Positions 16,626 to 25,958 of a stretch of DNA of 64,000 bases are shown piece after piece. Made by a program: the position numbers and the translations under genes. How positions within the stretch are numbered: the first letter of the stretch is position 1; every line of letters begins with the position of its first letter. The DNA is from Iamia sp963728655 (GTDB lineage Bacteria; Actinomycetota; Acidimicrobiia; Acidimicrobiales; Iamiaceae). The notes beneath the pieces were generated by a model, which was given only the letters and a program-made list of their open reading frames with translations, was not told the origin of the DNA and searched no databases. Where the stretch lies: NCBI GenBank assembly GCA_963728655.1, contig CAVSLD010000003.1:186001-250000 (forward strand), in the 5' to 3' direction.

Positions 16626-18413
16626 GTGAACCCCCTCCGCACCACCTGGCAGAAGCTCCGCGAGCGCCCGACCACCTTCCAGGTGGGCCTGGCCGCGTGG
16701 CTGCTGCTGGGCCTGGCGCTGGTGGTGCAGATCGTGCTCATCGCCACCGCCCACTCGGTGGCCTCCGGGTCCACGTGGGCCGTCCTGGCGGCCACCGCCG
16801 CCGTGCTGGTCGGCCTCGGCCTGGTCCTGCTCGACGTGGGCACCCGGATGGCCGTCGTCGCCGGCTTCCTGGCCGCCGCCGCGGGTGTGGCCGTGGGCGA
16901 GCTGGTGGGGGGCATCATCACCGCGGCCGGCTCCCCCGTCGTCGCCGTGGGCAGCTTCGCCATCGACAACGTGCCGCCCGGCGCCAAGGACTTCGCCATC
17001 GAGACCTTCGGCACCAACGACAAGAAGGCGCTGATCATCGGCACCCTCGTCGCCCTGGCCCTGATCGGCATGGCCCTCGGCCCGCTGGCCCGGCGGGCCC
17101 CCAAGGTCGCGGCCGGGATCGTCGTGGCCGTGTCCCTCGTCGGCGTCCTCGCCACCCGCGACCAGATGGGCGTCGGCCTCCTCACCGCCGTGTGGCCGTC
17201 GCTCGTCGGGGCCGCGGCCGCCGTCGGCACCCTGTCCCTGCTGCTCCACCCCCCGGCGGCCCTGGCCTTCGGGAGCGAGGCCGACGCCGCGGCACCCGAG
17301 GGCGACGGGCCGGCGCTGGCCACCACCAGCGGCCAGCGCGACGCCATGCCGCCCCGGCGCCAGTTCCTCATCGCCGCCGGCACGACCATCGTGCTGGCCG
17401 GCGCGGTGGCCGGGACGGGTCGCTTCCTCGCCGGTCGCAACAGCGCGGCGGCGAGCCGCGAGGACCTGGTGCTGCCGAAGCCGGTGGACCCGCTGCCGCC
17501 GATCTCCGACCAGGTGGCCATCAACCCCCGGGGCGTGGCGCCGTTCACGACCCCCAACGACGACTTCTACCGGATCGACATCAACCTCACCGTCCCCCAG
17601 GTGAAGACCGAGGGCTACGAGCTGACCATCAAGGGCATGGTCGACGAGGAGGTCACCATCCCGTGGAACGACCTCATCGAGCGGGAGCTGCACGAGTACG
17701 ACATCACCCTCACCTGCGTCTCCAACCAGATCGGCGACATCCTCGTCGGCAACGCCCGCTGGCTCGGCTTCCCGCTGAAGGAGCTGCTCGACGAGGCCGG
17801 CGTGCAGGACGGCGCCGACCAGATCGTCGGCCGCTCGGTCGACGGCTACACCGGCGGGTTCCCCCTGGAGGCCGCCTACGACCGGGACGCCATCGTGGCC
17901 ATCGGCATGAACGGCGAGCCCCTGCCGATCGAGCACGGCTTCCCCGTGCGCCTGGTGACCCCCGGCATCTACGGCTACCTCTCGGCCATCAAGTGGCTGA
18001 AGGAGGTCGAGATCACCACCTACGCCGACTTCGAGAGCTACTGGGTCCCCCGGGGCTACGCCGAGAAGGCCCCCATCAAGACCATGAGCCGCATCGACGT
18101 GCCCGACAACTTCGAGAGCTTCCCGGCCGGCCAGGTGATGGTGGGCGGCGTGGCCTACGCCCAGACCCGGGGCATCTCCAAGGTCGAGGTCAGGATCGAC
18201 GACGGCGAGTGGGCCGAGGCGACCCTCGGCGAGGCGCTCAACAAGGACACCTGGCGCCAGTGGATCTACGAGTGGGACGCCGAGCCCGGCCAGCACTCCA
18301 TCCGCGTGCGCGCCACCGACGGCAACGGTGACGTGCAGCCCGAGGAGCGCTCCGAGCCGCTTCCCGACGGGGCCACCGGCTGGCACACCGTGCGGACGAC
18401 CATCAAGGGCTGA
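16626..18413 (+). CDS. Membrane-anchored molybdopterin-dependent oxidoreductase (sulfite oxidase family)
   Basis: A 595-residue protein. Residues 1-210 form about six membrane helices and a seventh (QFLIAAGTTIVLAGAVAGTG) lies near 245, leaving the rest probably outside the cytoplasmic membrane. Residues ~300-500 are the Moco domain, with the cysteine ligand in DITLTCVSNQIGDILVGNARW followed by GFPLKELL, DGYTGGFPLE and LVTPGIYGYLSAIKWLKEVE. The C-terminal 80 residues (VEVRIDDGEWAEATL, YEWDAEPGQHSIRVRATDG) match the Ig-like dimerisation domain of sulfite oxidases. Electron acceptor and substrate are unknown. The fasciclin lipoprotein 320 bp downstream is a recurrent actinobacterial neighbour. 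Start GTG 16626. Confidence 0.85.
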   Translation: MNPLRTTWQKLRERPTTFQVGLAAWLLLGLALVVQIVLIATAHSVASGSTWAVLAATAAVLVGLGLVLLDVGTRMAVVAGFLAAAAGVAVGELVGGIITAAGSPVVAVGSFAIDNVPPGAKDFAIETFGTNDKKALIIGTLVALALIGMALGPLARRAPKVAAGIVVAVSLVGVLATRDQMGVGLLTAVWPSLVGAAAAVGTLSLLLHPPAALAFGSEADAAAPEGDGPALATTSGQRDAMPPRRQFLIAAGTTIVLAGAVAGTGRFLAGRNSAAASREDLVLPKPVDPLPPISDQVAINPRGVAPFTTPNDDFYRIDINLTVPQVKTEGYELTIKGMVDEEVTIPWNDLIERELHEYDITLTCVSNQIGDILVGNARWLGFPLKELLDEAGVQDGADQIVGRSVDGYTGGFPLEAAYDRDAIVAIGMNGEPLPIEHGFPVRLVTPGIYGYLSAIKWLKEVEITTYADFESYWVPRGYAEKAPIKTMSRIDVPDNFESFPAGQVMVGGVAYAQTRGISKVEVRIDDGEWAEATLGEALNKDTWRQWIYEWDAEPGQHSIRVRATDGNGDVQPEERSEPLPDGATGWHTVRTTIKG

Positions 18414-18429
18414 TCGGCGGCGGATCCCC

Positions 18430-18640
18430 GGCCCCGGGCGTGCTGCGACCCGGGGCCACGCCGACAGGTGGCCAGGGCCCCGGGCCCTGGCCACCCGCGC
18501 GCCCGAGGGGCGTCGGGGAACCGCTGCGGGACTCGCGGCCGGACCGCCGGCGCCCCCACGGCCCGAGGACCGGAGCCGCCGCACCCACCGCACCCGACGG
18601 TCCGTCAGAAATCCGGGGGGCCGACCCATCCGCCCCCCGG
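18430..18640. terminator. Cluster of hairpins in the 319-bp gap before the fasciclin gene
   Basis: Three perfect hairpins: 18430-18438/18449-18457 (9 bp), 18467-18478/18484-18495 (12 bp, 5-nt loop) and 18613-18621/18632-18640 (9 bp). The first two probably end the oxidoreductase transcript. No gene is seen between 18414 and 18732. Confidence 0.6.
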
Positions 18641-18732
18641 GGGGTCCCGAACACACCACGGCGCCCGAACCGGGTCCGCCGGAACGGTCGGACACTCGGC
18701 CGCCTCCCCACCCTGAGAGGACACCCATCAAG

Positions 18733-19437
18733 ATGCGTACCAAGAAGCCCTGGCTGACACTGCTGGCCCTGCTGGCCGCGCTGTCCCTGATCGCCGCCGC
18801 CTGTGGCGACGACGAGGACAGCTCCAGCTCCAGCGACGACTCCTCCTCGCAGACCACCGCCGCCGACGACAGCGGCTCCGACACCACCGCCGCCCCGGAC
18901 TCGACCGAGGCCGACAGCGGTGGCGACGTCATGGAGCCCGTGGGCGAGGCCTGCTCGCAGATCCCCGCCGATGGTGCGGGTTCGAGCGCCGGCATGGCCG
19001 AGGACCCCGTGGGCACCGCGGCCAGCAACAACCCGCTGCTCAGCACCCTCGTGGCCGCCGTGACCGCCGCCGACCTCGGCGACGCCCTGAACGACCCCGA
19101 GGCCGAGTACACCGTGTTCGCCCCGATCAACAGCGCCTTCGAGGCGCTGCCCGAGGGCACCGTCGAGAGCCTGACCACCGATCCGGCCCAGATGGAGACG
19201 CTGGTGAACATCCTGTCGCAGCACGTCGTGGCTGACGGCAAGATGAGCATCGACGACCTCATCGCCGCTGGCGAGGTCACCGCCCTCAACGACGGCACCG
19301 ACACCATCGAGGCCGCTGGTGACACCTTCACCGTCGTCGGCGACTCGGGCGAGCCGGCGACCGTCGTGTGCGGCAACGTCGAGACCGCCAACGCCACGGT
19401 GCACCTCATCGACACCGTGCTGATGCCGGCTGCGTGA
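18733..19437 (+). CDS. Fasciclin (FAS1) domain lipoprotein
   Basis: A 234-residue exported lipoprotein. The signal is MRTKKPWLTLLALLAALSL with a lipobox ending IAAAC at residue ~25. Next comes a Ser/Asp/Thr-rich linker (SSSSSDDSSSQTT), then one FAS1 domain: NNPLLSTLVAAVTAADL, YTVFAPINSAFEALP and the C-terminal H2-like NATVHLIDTVLMP. FAS1 domains mediate adhesion; homologues in mycobacteria (MPT70/MPT83 type) often sit near sulfite-oxidase-family genes. Start ATG 18733 has GAGAGGA upstream. A textbook terminator follows directly. Confidence 0.88.
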   Translation: MRTKKPWLTLLALLAALSLIAAACGDDEDSSSSSDDSSSQTTAADDSGSDTTAAPDSTEADSGGDVMEPVGEACSQIPADGAGSSAGMAEDPVGTAASNNPLLSTLVAAVTAADLGDALNDPEAEYTVFAPINSAFEALPEGTVESLTTDPAQMETLVNILSQHVVADGKMSIDDLIAAGEVTALNDGTDTIEAAGDTFTVVGDSGEPATVVCGNVETANATVHLIDTVLMPAA

Positions 19438-19480
19438 GCTGACCCGGCCGACGCCCTCACCGAGGGCTGGCACAGCCTGA

Positions 19481-19512
19481 GAGGAGCCCGGGTCTTCGGA
19501 CCCGGGCTCCTC
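19481..19512 (+). terminator. Terminator hairpin with TTCG loop
   Basis: A 14-bp perfect stem (19481-19494 with 19499-19512) closed by a TTCG tetraloop, between the convergent fasciclin and beta-helix genes. Confidence 0.85.
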
Positions 19513-19533
19513 CGCGTCCCGGCCCGGGTCGGC

Positions 19534-20831
19534 TCAGACGGTGACCAGCTGGGTGGTGCCCCCCGTGTTGGTCCCCTGCACGGCCGTGGGGAAGCCCCGC
19601 ACCGTGCCCGACACGAGGCACGCCGAGGTCCCCTCGAGCACCACGCCCGGGCCGTCGGAGCTGAGGTCGCCCCGCACGAACGCGGTGAGCCCCGTCACCA
19701 CCGACGAGCTGACCCCCACCAGGCGGAACCCGGCCCCGGCGTTGGTGTCGGCCTGGCAGCCCACCACCGTGAGGTCGATGGTGGGGTCACCGTCCCGCCC
19801 GAGCGCGAAGCCGTCGCCGAAGCCGTCCTGGGCCTGGCAGCCGACGAGCTGGTTGCGGTCGCCGGTGACGCGGAACTCGCCCTGGTTGAAGTACCCCTTG
19901 CAGCTCTCGAGGCGGTTGTTGGCCCGGACCACGTCGTAGCCGGGGCCGCCGCAGCCCGCGGCCTCGCACCCGATGAGGGTCCCGTCGGTGCCGCCCACGA
20001 AGAACCCGGCCCGATCGCCCTCGGTCGCGGCCTTGGCGCACTCGAAGGCGATCACGTTGAAGCAGCGGGCCCCGCGCACGTCGGCCTCCCCGCCCTCGGG
20101 GTCGACGCCCACCGCGATGCCGTGGCCGCCGAAGTAGGCGAGCAGCACGTCGGCCACGACGGGGAAGGCGTCGCTGCCGGTGTACGGCGTCTGCGAGCCC
20201 GAGCTGTTGCTCCGCAGGGCGATGCCGTGGCGCCCGTCGGTCTGGGTGCCGGTGGAGCCGTCGAGGGTCAGGGACCGGACGGTGGCGTAGGCGACCGGGG
20301 TGCCGTCCAGGTTGCTCTCCACCACGATGGCGGGCACGTCCACGCCGGAGCGGAGCTGGAGGATCGTGGCCGGGCCCGAGCCCTGGAGGGTGACGCCGGT
20401 GCGCATCTGGAGGCTGTCGCCCAGCGGGTAGAGGCCGGGGCCGACGTGGACCACCCCGCCCCCGACCCGCCCGGCCCCCTCGGCCGCGGCGGCATCGATG
20501 GCGTCCTGCAGGGCGCCGCGGTCGTCGCCCTCCCCCGTGCCCCGGGCGCCGTGGTCGCGGGTCGCGTCGCGCCACCCGCCCGGCGGGGAGCCCGCCGGCG
20601 CGGTGGCACCGGGACGCTCGGCCGCCTCCCCAGAGCCCGCCCCGCCTCGTCGTCGGAGCGCCAGAGGTAGGCGAGCCCGGCGGCGGCCACCCCGGCCCCG
20701 GCCAGCCCGGCCCCGCCCACCAGGAAGGCTCGCCGGTCTCCGGGGGACGGAGACGGCGGACGGTCGTCTCCGGGGGCGCGTGCGGGCGGCTCGGAGGCCC
20801 CGACGGGTCCCGTCTCGTCATCGGTCGCCAC
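19534..20831 (-). CDS. Tat-exported right-handed beta-helix (pectate-lyase-3-like) protein, frameshifted
   Basis: About 432 residues if one missing G near 20645 is restored. The N-terminus has a Tat-like signal, with GDRRAFLVGGAGLAGAGVA preceding a hydrophobic stretch to LAYLW. After the linker comes the conserved start of pectate-lyase-3-type domains (RDHGARGTGEGDDRGALQDA, then AIDAAAAEG, VVHVGPGLYPL). Repeating short strands with G-rich turns follow to the C-terminus (LIGCEAAGCGGPGYDVV, NQLVGCQAQDGFGDGFAL). No catalytic residues could be assigned, so substrate or even enzymatic function is open. Start GTG 20831 lies 6 nt after CACGCT. Confidence 0.72.
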
Positions 20832-20837
20832 CACCGC

Positions 20838-20843
20838 AGCGTG
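20838..20843 (-). promoter_or_regulatory. -10 element (leaderless) CACGCT
   Basis: CACGCT with a 6-nt gap to the GTG at 20831. Confidence 0.4.
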
Positions 20844-20935
20844 GCACAGCCCACCCCCGGCCCCGGAGCCACGCCGGGCGGGCCCTCCCGCACCCGAGCA
20901 CACTGGCGGCGGCCTGACCCTCTGACCGCCGGGGA

Positions 20936-20964
20936 GGACACAGTGTGCCTGGCACACTCTGTCC
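20936..20964. repeat. REP-like palindrome (GTGCC-T-GGCAC family)
   Basis: Arms 20936-20949 and 20951-20964 (one mismatch) around a central T. This is the only copy lying between divergent genes. Confidence 0.75.
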
Positions 20965-21033
20965 ACTCTGTCCGCACGCACGTCCTGTGCGCGGGTCAGG
21001 TCGACCCGACCGCAGAGCGAGGGGACCCCTCCG

Positions 21034-21853
21034 ATGGCCACCGATGACGTCGCCGCCCACTACACCAGCGGCACCCTCCACCAGCGTGTGCTGGCGGCCC
21101 TGGTCGAGGCCGGCCACGACCCCGATCACCTCGACCCCGACGCGCTCGCCCCGATGGAGGAGTTCCACACCTTCGGTCGGCTGGCCACCATCGCCCTGGC
21201 CGACGCCGCCGGGCTGGCCGAGGGCGAGTCGGTGCTGGACGTCGGCAGCGGCCTCGGAGGCCCCGCCCGCCTGCTGGCCCGCCGGTACGGGGTCCGGGTC
21301 ACCGGCATCGACCTGACCGACGAGCTGTGCGAGGTGGCGGTGGACCTGACCCGACGGGTGGGCCTCGCCGACCGGGTGGCCATCGAGCAGGGCGACGCCC
21401 TCGCCCTCCCCTACGCCGACGCCACCTTCGACGTGGTGTGGACCCAGCACGTGTCCATGAACATCGCCGACAAGGCGGGGCTGTACGCAGGCATGCGCCG
21501 GGTCGTGCGCCCCACCGGCCGGCTGGCCTTCTTCGACATCCTCGCCGGCGACGGACAGCCCCTCACCTACCCGGTGCCGTGGGCCGAGGACGCCGCGGTC
21601 AGCGCCCTGGCCACCACCGAGGAGACCCGCGCCCACCTCGCCGCCGTCGGCTTCGAGGTCCGGACCTGGGAGGACGTGACCGAGGACGCGGTGGCGTTCT
21701 TCGACGCCCTGGCGGCGGGCACGGCCACCCCGCCCGGGCCCCTCGGCCTGCACCTGCTCATCACCGACATGGCGCGGCAAGGGCGCCAACCTGGCCGACG
21801 GCGCGCGGGACGGCCGCATCGCCCTGGTGCGGTGCGTGGCCGACGCGGGCTGA
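21034..21853 (+). CDS. SAM-dependent methyltransferase (class I), frameshifted near its end
   Basis: About 272 residues. Motif I is VLDVGSGLGGPARLLARRYG (residues ~68-87), followed by VTGIDLTDELCEVA, the DALALPYADATFDVVWTQHV motif II region, and VVRPTGRLAFFDI. The GSGLGG form of motif I resembles sarcosine/dimethylglycine and phosphoethanolamine N-methyltransferases, but the acceptor cannot be named. One extra base near 21772 displaces the last 25 codons; the corrected end reads KGANLADGARDGRIALVRC to a TGA at 21851-21853, 5 bp from the convergent antiporter stop. Start ATG 21034. Confidence 0.85.
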
Positions 21854-21858
21854 CCGGG

Positions 21859-23154
21859 CTACTCCCCCGACGGGGCCTCGTCCGGTGCCGCGTCGGACGC
21901 GGCGTCGGTGTCCACCTCGGCCTCCGCCAGCGGCTCGGTCCCGGCTCCGGGATCGTCGCCCGCGCCGTCGGGGCGGCCCTCCTCGCTCCCCCGGGGAGGG
22001 GCCGGACCCGGCTCGAACCACCGGGCGACGAGCACGTCGGTGGAGGAGTGGGCGAGGATCGACGCGACCACCACCAGCGCCACCAGGTGGAAGAGCTCGT
22101 CGCTCAGGCCCAGGCCCGCCTCCAGGATGAGCAGGCCGTAGACGACCGAGGCGAACCCCTTGGGGCCGAACCAGGCCGCGGCCAGGCGCTCCTTGCGGTC
22201 GAGCGCGCTGCGCAGCAGGGCCAGGCCGAGGGCGACCGGGCGGGCGACGAAGAGGGCGAGCAGGGCGAACACGTAGCCGGCCACGCCGATGTCGCCCAGG
22301 AACGACAGGGAGATGAGCGCACCGAAGACGAGCAGCGCCCCCAGCTTGAGCAGCTCGGCCACCAGCTCGCCGAACTCGTGGAACGCCGACCGCATCGCCG
22401 GGCTCATGGTGGCGATGGTGATCCCGGCGGAGAAGGCGGCCAGGAAGACGTTGGCGTGGGTGAGCAGGGCCAGGGCCAGCACCAGCAGGCCGATGGCGAA
22501 CCCGTTGAGCGGCTCGTAGGCGGTGGTGGCGGAGAAGAAGCGGGAGCGCTCCAGGCGGATCGCGACGTAGGGGACCCCGACGCCCAGGGCCACCCCCGCC
22601 GCCACCTCCGTGACCAGGTCGAAGCCGGCCGTGCCGGTGCCGGCCGCGGCGATGAGGACCACGACCACCGGCAGGGCCAGCCCGTCGTTGAGGCCGCTCT
22701 CGACGTTGAGCAGGTTGCGCAGCCGGTAGGGGATCTCCTCCCGCCCGACGATGGCGGCCGCGAAGACGGGGTCGGTGGGGCTGAGGGCGGCACCCAGCAG
22801 GAACGACTCCACCCACGGCAGGCCGGCGACGAGGTGGGCCATGAGCGCGGTGGCGAGCAGGGTGAGGGGCAGGCCGAGGAACAGGGCCCGCCCCGGGAGG
22901 CGCCACGCCGAGCGCAGCTCGCCCAGGCCGACGCGCATGCCGTCGGTGAAGAGCACGCTGAAGAGGGCCAGCTCGGCCAGACCGGAGACGATCTCGTCCT
23001 GGGGCTGGATGTGGAGCACGCCGAGGGTGCCGTCACCGAGCAGGAACCCGCCCACCAGGAAGAGGGCCGCGGTCGACAGCACGGTGCGGTGGGCGAGGCT
23101 CGACACCAGCACCGCCAGCAGCAGCAGGGCGGCGAAGGCGAGGAGCAGGTCCAC
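21859..23154 (-). CDS. CPA1-type sodium/proton antiporter
   Basis: About 431 residues with roughly 12 hydrophobic helices. The family core is visible: FLVGGFLLGDGTLG, LFSVLFTDGMRVGL, LGAALSPTDPVFAAAIVGRE followed by IPYRLRNLLNVESGLNDG, the transport-site region of CPA1 exchangers with the ND pair. A charged, acidic cytoplasmic tail follows (EAEVDTDAASDAAPDEA). It exchanges cytosolic Na+ (or K+) for H+. The start is taken as GTG 23154, just before the first helix; no strong Shine-Dalgarno is seen. Divergent from the lipoprotein at 23224. Confidence 0.88.
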   Translation of the reverse strand: MDLLLAFAALLLLAVLVSSLAHRTVLSTAALFLVGGFLLGDGTLGVLHIQPQDEIVSGLAELALFSVLFTDGMRVGLGELRSAWRLPGRALFLGLPLTLLATALMAHLVAGLPWVESFLLGAALSPTDPVFAAAIVGREEIPYRLRNLLNVESGLNDGLALPVVVVLIAAAGTGTAGFDLVTEVAAGVALGVGVPYVAIRLERSRFFSATTAYEPLNGFAIGLLVLALALLTHANVFLAAFSAGITIATMSPAMRSAFHEFGELVAELLKLGALLVFGALISLSFLGDIGVAGYVFALLALFVARPVALGLALLRSALDRKERLAAAWFGPKGFASVVYGLLILEAGLGLSDELFHLVALVVVASILAHSSTDVLVARWFEPGPAPPRGSEEGRPDGAGDDPGAGTEPLAEAEVDTDAASDAAPDEAPSGE

Positions 23155-23223
23155 GTCCGCACGGTAGGGGCTGACCCCGGTGGTACCGTCCGCCCTCCGG
23201 TCAGACCACCCGCAGGTGCCCAC

Positions 23224-25017
23224 GTGCTCTTCGCCGCGCCCCCGTCCGCCCTCCCTCGTCGCGCCCGTCGCCTCCGGTGGGCCGCCCCCCTCGCCGCCCT
23301 GGCCCTCGTGGCCGGCGCCTGCTCGGGCGACGGCGACGGCGACGACGCCGACGCCGGGTCCACCGAGGCGACCGCCACGACCACCACGGCCCCGCCGCCG
23401 ACCACCACCGAGGCCTCCGGGGCCGACGGGTCGGTCACCCTGGCCGACAACCCCGACAGCACCCTCAGCGCCGTCGTCACGGTGAGCACCGACCAGCCCG
23501 CGGTGGTGGGGCTCACCGCCACCTCACCCGGCGGCCACGAGGTCGACCTCCCCGCCGGCGGCGAGCCCGGCACCGACGCCGAGCTGCCGCTGGTGGGCCT
23601 GCGGCCCGACACCGACTACGAGGTCGCGGTGACGGCCGCGACGGCCGACGGCGCCGCCCTGGACCTGGGGGCGCCCCTCTCGTTCTCCTCCGGCGCCCTG
23701 CCCGACGACTTCCCCGAGATCCGCCTCGAGAGCGTCGACCGGGACCGCACCCAGCCCGGGCTCACCCTGCTCAGCCTCAAGCCGTGGGACGCGCCCGCCG
23801 AGGAGGGCGCCGACGCCGCACCGAGCCAGGACGTGCGCCAGACGGGTGGCTACCTCGCCGCGGTCGACCAGGACGGCGAGGTGGTCTGGTACCACGGCAC
23901 CGAGGGCGGCGTGCTCGACGCCCGCCAGGTGGACGACGGCTACCTCTTCACCTACGAGGAGCTCGAGGCCCGCCAGGTCGACGCCCTCGGCCGCCTCACC
24001 CTGGAGCTGGCCGGGCGGGTCGTCACCGAGAACCCCGAGGACCTGCGGGGACGGCGGCGCACCACCGACGCCGCGGTGCCCGTCGCCACCGACAGCGCCC
24101 ACCACGACGCCGGCCTCCTCCCCTCGGGCAACGTGCTGATGCTCTCCACCGAGCTCCAGGACCTCACCGGGCCGGCGCGGTGCGGCGAGGACGACGACGA
24201 GGTCACCTACCCGGTGATCTCCGACGTGGTCGTCGAGGTCGAGCCCGAGTCCGGCGAGGTCGTGGGCGAGTGGCCGATCAGCGACGTGCTCGACCCCTTC
24301 GCCCGGCCCGGTGCCGAGCTGTGCGTCGAGGGCTCCGCCTTCGCCCCGCCGAACTTCTTCTACCCGGTCGAGGGGGTGCGCGACTGGACCCACGGCAACT
24401 CGGTGGTCCTCGACGAGGACCGCAACGCCCTGATCGTCTCGCTGCGCCACCTGAGCGCGGTGCTGGCCCTGCGGTACCAGGACGACGCCGACGGCCCCGC
24501 CGGCGAGCTGCTGTGGGAGCTCGGCGCGGACGGGACCCTGCCCCTCGACGGCGAGCCCACCTCGTTCCAGCACGCGGCCGAGGTGCTCGCCGACGGCAGC
24601 ATCCTCGTCTACGACAACGGCAACCAGCACGAGGGCGCCACCGCCGGCGAGGAGGGCGACGCCCCGCCCTACAGCCGGGCGGTGATCTACGAGGTCGACG
24701 ACAGCAGCGACGACCCCTCCGAGTGGAGCGCCCGGCAGGTGTGGGAGCACCGCCTCGACGACGACGACGGCAACCCGGTGTTCACCGGGTTCCTGGGCGA
24801 CGTCGACATGCTCGACGACGGCAACGTGCTCATCACCCACGGGGCCATCGCCGACGCCGAGGGCCGGCTGACGGCCCGGGTTGTGGAGGTGGCCCGGGAG
24901 GACGGGGCCACCGAGGGCGGCGACGTCGTGTTCGACCTGCGCGTCGGCACCCCCGACGACGGCTGGACCGTCTACCGGTCCCAGCGCATCGCCTCGGCCC
25001 TGCCCCCCGGCGCCTGA
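23224..25017 (+). CDS. Arylsulfotransferase (ASST)-like lipoprotein
   Basis: A 597-residue exported protein. The signal peptide ends in a lipobox (ALVAGAC, about residue 36), followed by a Thr/Asp-rich linker and a fibronectin-like segment (LVGLRPDTDYEVAVTA). The remainder shows ASST-type beta-propeller features: GGYLAAVDQDGEVVWYH, HHDAGLLPSGNVLML, DWTHGNSVVLDEDRNALIVS (His ~390), FQHAAEVLADGSILVYDNGN. ASST enzymes transfer sulfate between phenolic compounds via a histidine; the HxN arrangement at 390-392 fits, but many homologues are uncharacterised. Start GTG 23224, with only 69 bp to the divergent antiporter. Confidence 0.78.
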   Translation: MLFAAPPSALPRRARRLRWAAPLAALALVAGACSGDGDGDDADAGSTEATATTTTAPPPTTTEASGADGSVTLADNPDSTLSAVVTVSTDQPAVVGLTATSPGGHEVDLPAGGEPGTDAELPLVGLRPDTDYEVAVTAATADGAALDLGAPLSFSSGALPDDFPEIRLESVDRDRTQPGLTLLSLKPWDAPAEEGADAAPSQDVRQTGGYLAAVDQDGEVVWYHGTEGGVLDARQVDDGYLFTYEELEARQVDALGRLTLELAGRVVTENPEDLRGRRRTTDAAVPVATDSAHHDAGLLPSGNVLMLSTELQDLTGPARCGEDDDEVTYPVISDVVVEVEPESGEVVGEWPISDVLDPFARPGAELCVEGSAFAPPNFFYPVEGVRDWTHGNSVVLDEDRNALIVSLRHLSAVLALRYQDDADGPAGELLWELGADGTLPLDGEPTSFQHAAEVLADGSILVYDNGNQHEGATAGEEGDAPPYSRAVIYEVDDSSDDPSEWSARQVWEHRLDDDDGNPVFTGFLGDVDMLDDGNVLITHGAIADAEGRLTARVVEVAREDGATEGGDVVFDLRVGTPDDGWTVYRSQRIASALPPGA

Positions 25018-25222
25018 CCGGTCCCGTCCGGGAGCCGCCCGGCGGCGCTCAGGCCCGGCGGTCCGGCCCCGACGGGCGGGAGGGCACGCCGTCGCAGCCC
25101 AGGCCCACGGCCAGGGCCTCCCACCGGGCGCTGACCGGCGGTCCCGAACCCGGCCGGCGGCGACGGGATCGGGCCCCCCGGGTCGTGGTCCTGCGGGCGA
25201 GCGTCCTGAGGGTGTCCATGAC

Positions 25223-25276
25223 TGCACCGATCTGTACACTTTGCGGTGTCGTCACCATAGTGCACCGATCGGTGCA
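25223..25276. promoter_or_regulatory. Double TetR operator flanking promoter
   Basis: Site 2 (25261-25276) is a perfect palindrome, TGCACCGATCGGTGCA. Site 1 (25223-25238, TGCACCGATCTGTACA) matches 13/16. The sites start 38 bp apart. TGTACA (25233) and CATAGT (25254) between them resemble -35/-10 boxes, so binding would cover the promoter of the TetR gene at 25296. Confidence 0.72.
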
Positions 25277-25295
25277 GTCAAGGGGTGAGCCGCCA

Positions 25296-25865
25296 GTGGC
25301 CCGACCATCCAAGCGAGAGGACGTCCTGGAGGCGGCCGACCGCTGCTTCTACGAGCACGGCATCGCCGCGACCGGTGTCGACGCCATCGCCGAGGCGGCC
25401 GGGGTGTCCAAGCGCACCCTCTACAACCACTTCCCCTCCAAGGACGACCTGCTGGAGCACTACCTGTCCTGGCGTGAGGACCGGTGGCGGGCACGCCTGG
25501 CCCGGGACCTGGAGGACGTGGCCGACCCCGTCGACCGGATCCTCGTCTACTTCGACGTGTACTTCGCCTCCCTGGCCGACGACGAGTTCCGCGGCTGCGC
25601 CTTCATCAACGCCGCGGCCGAGCTCCCCGCCGACAGCCCGGGGCTGGCCGTCATCGTGGCCAGCAAGGCCCGGGTCCAGGACGAGATCGAGGCCCTGCTG
25701 GCCGAGGCCGGCAACCCGGACCCGGCGGCGACGGCGCTGACCGTCGCGACGCTCCTCGAGGGGGGCTGCGCGGTGGCCGGGGTGCGCCGCGCCACCGACC
25801 AGCTCCCGACCCTCAAGGCGACGGCGCGCGCCCTGGCCACCGCCGGGGCGACCGCCACGACCTGA
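25296..25865 (+). CDS. TetR/AcrR family transcriptional regulator
   Basis: A 189-residue regulator. The helix-turn-helix is VLEAADRCFYEHGIAATGVD, AIAEAAGVSKRTLYNHFPSK. The ligand domain carries FRGCAFINAAAELPADSPGL, typical of the AcrR-type subgroup that often controls transporters. The paired palindromes at 25223-25276 are its probable autoregulatory sites. The MFS gene 93 bp downstream on the same strand is the natural target (inference). Start GTG 25296 is chosen because AAGGGG lies upstream. Confidence 0.9.
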   Translation: MARPSKREDVLEAADRCFYEHGIAATGVDAIAEAAGVSKRTLYNHFPSKDDLLEHYLSWREDRWRARLARDLEDVADPVDRILVYFDVYFASLADDEFRGCAFINAAAELPADSPGLAVIVASKARVQDEIEALLAEAGNPDPAATALTVATLLEGGCAVAGVRRATDQLPTLKATARALATAGATATT

Positions 25866-25946
25866 GCGGCGACGCCGGCGCCTCCTCGGACGGCCGTGGC
25901 CGCGCGGTGCCGCGGGGCGGCCGCCTCCACCGGCGGAGCGGCCCGG

Positions 25947-25952
25947 TAGGTT
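25947..25952 (+). promoter_or_regulatory. -10 element (leaderless) TAGGTT
   Basis: TAGGTT, 6 nt before the GTG at 25959. Confidence 0.5.
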
Positions 25953-25958
25953 CGTGAG

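Noticed and set aside
15402..19460. A 1352-codon open frame on the minus strand, and a similar 1187-codon one at 35911-39474
   Set aside because: They run antisense to several well-identified genes (DUF885, kinase, Moco oxidoreductase, fasciclin; valS). Their translations are low-complexity Gly/Arg/Val-rich shadows typical of very GC-rich DNA.
21034..25017. A single 1327-codon plus-strand frame that would fuse the methyltransferase to the arylsulfotransferase-like lipoprotein
   Set aside because: The frame is open only because of a base insertion near 21772; it crosses the antiporter gene antisense and then enters a protein with its own signal peptide and lipobox.
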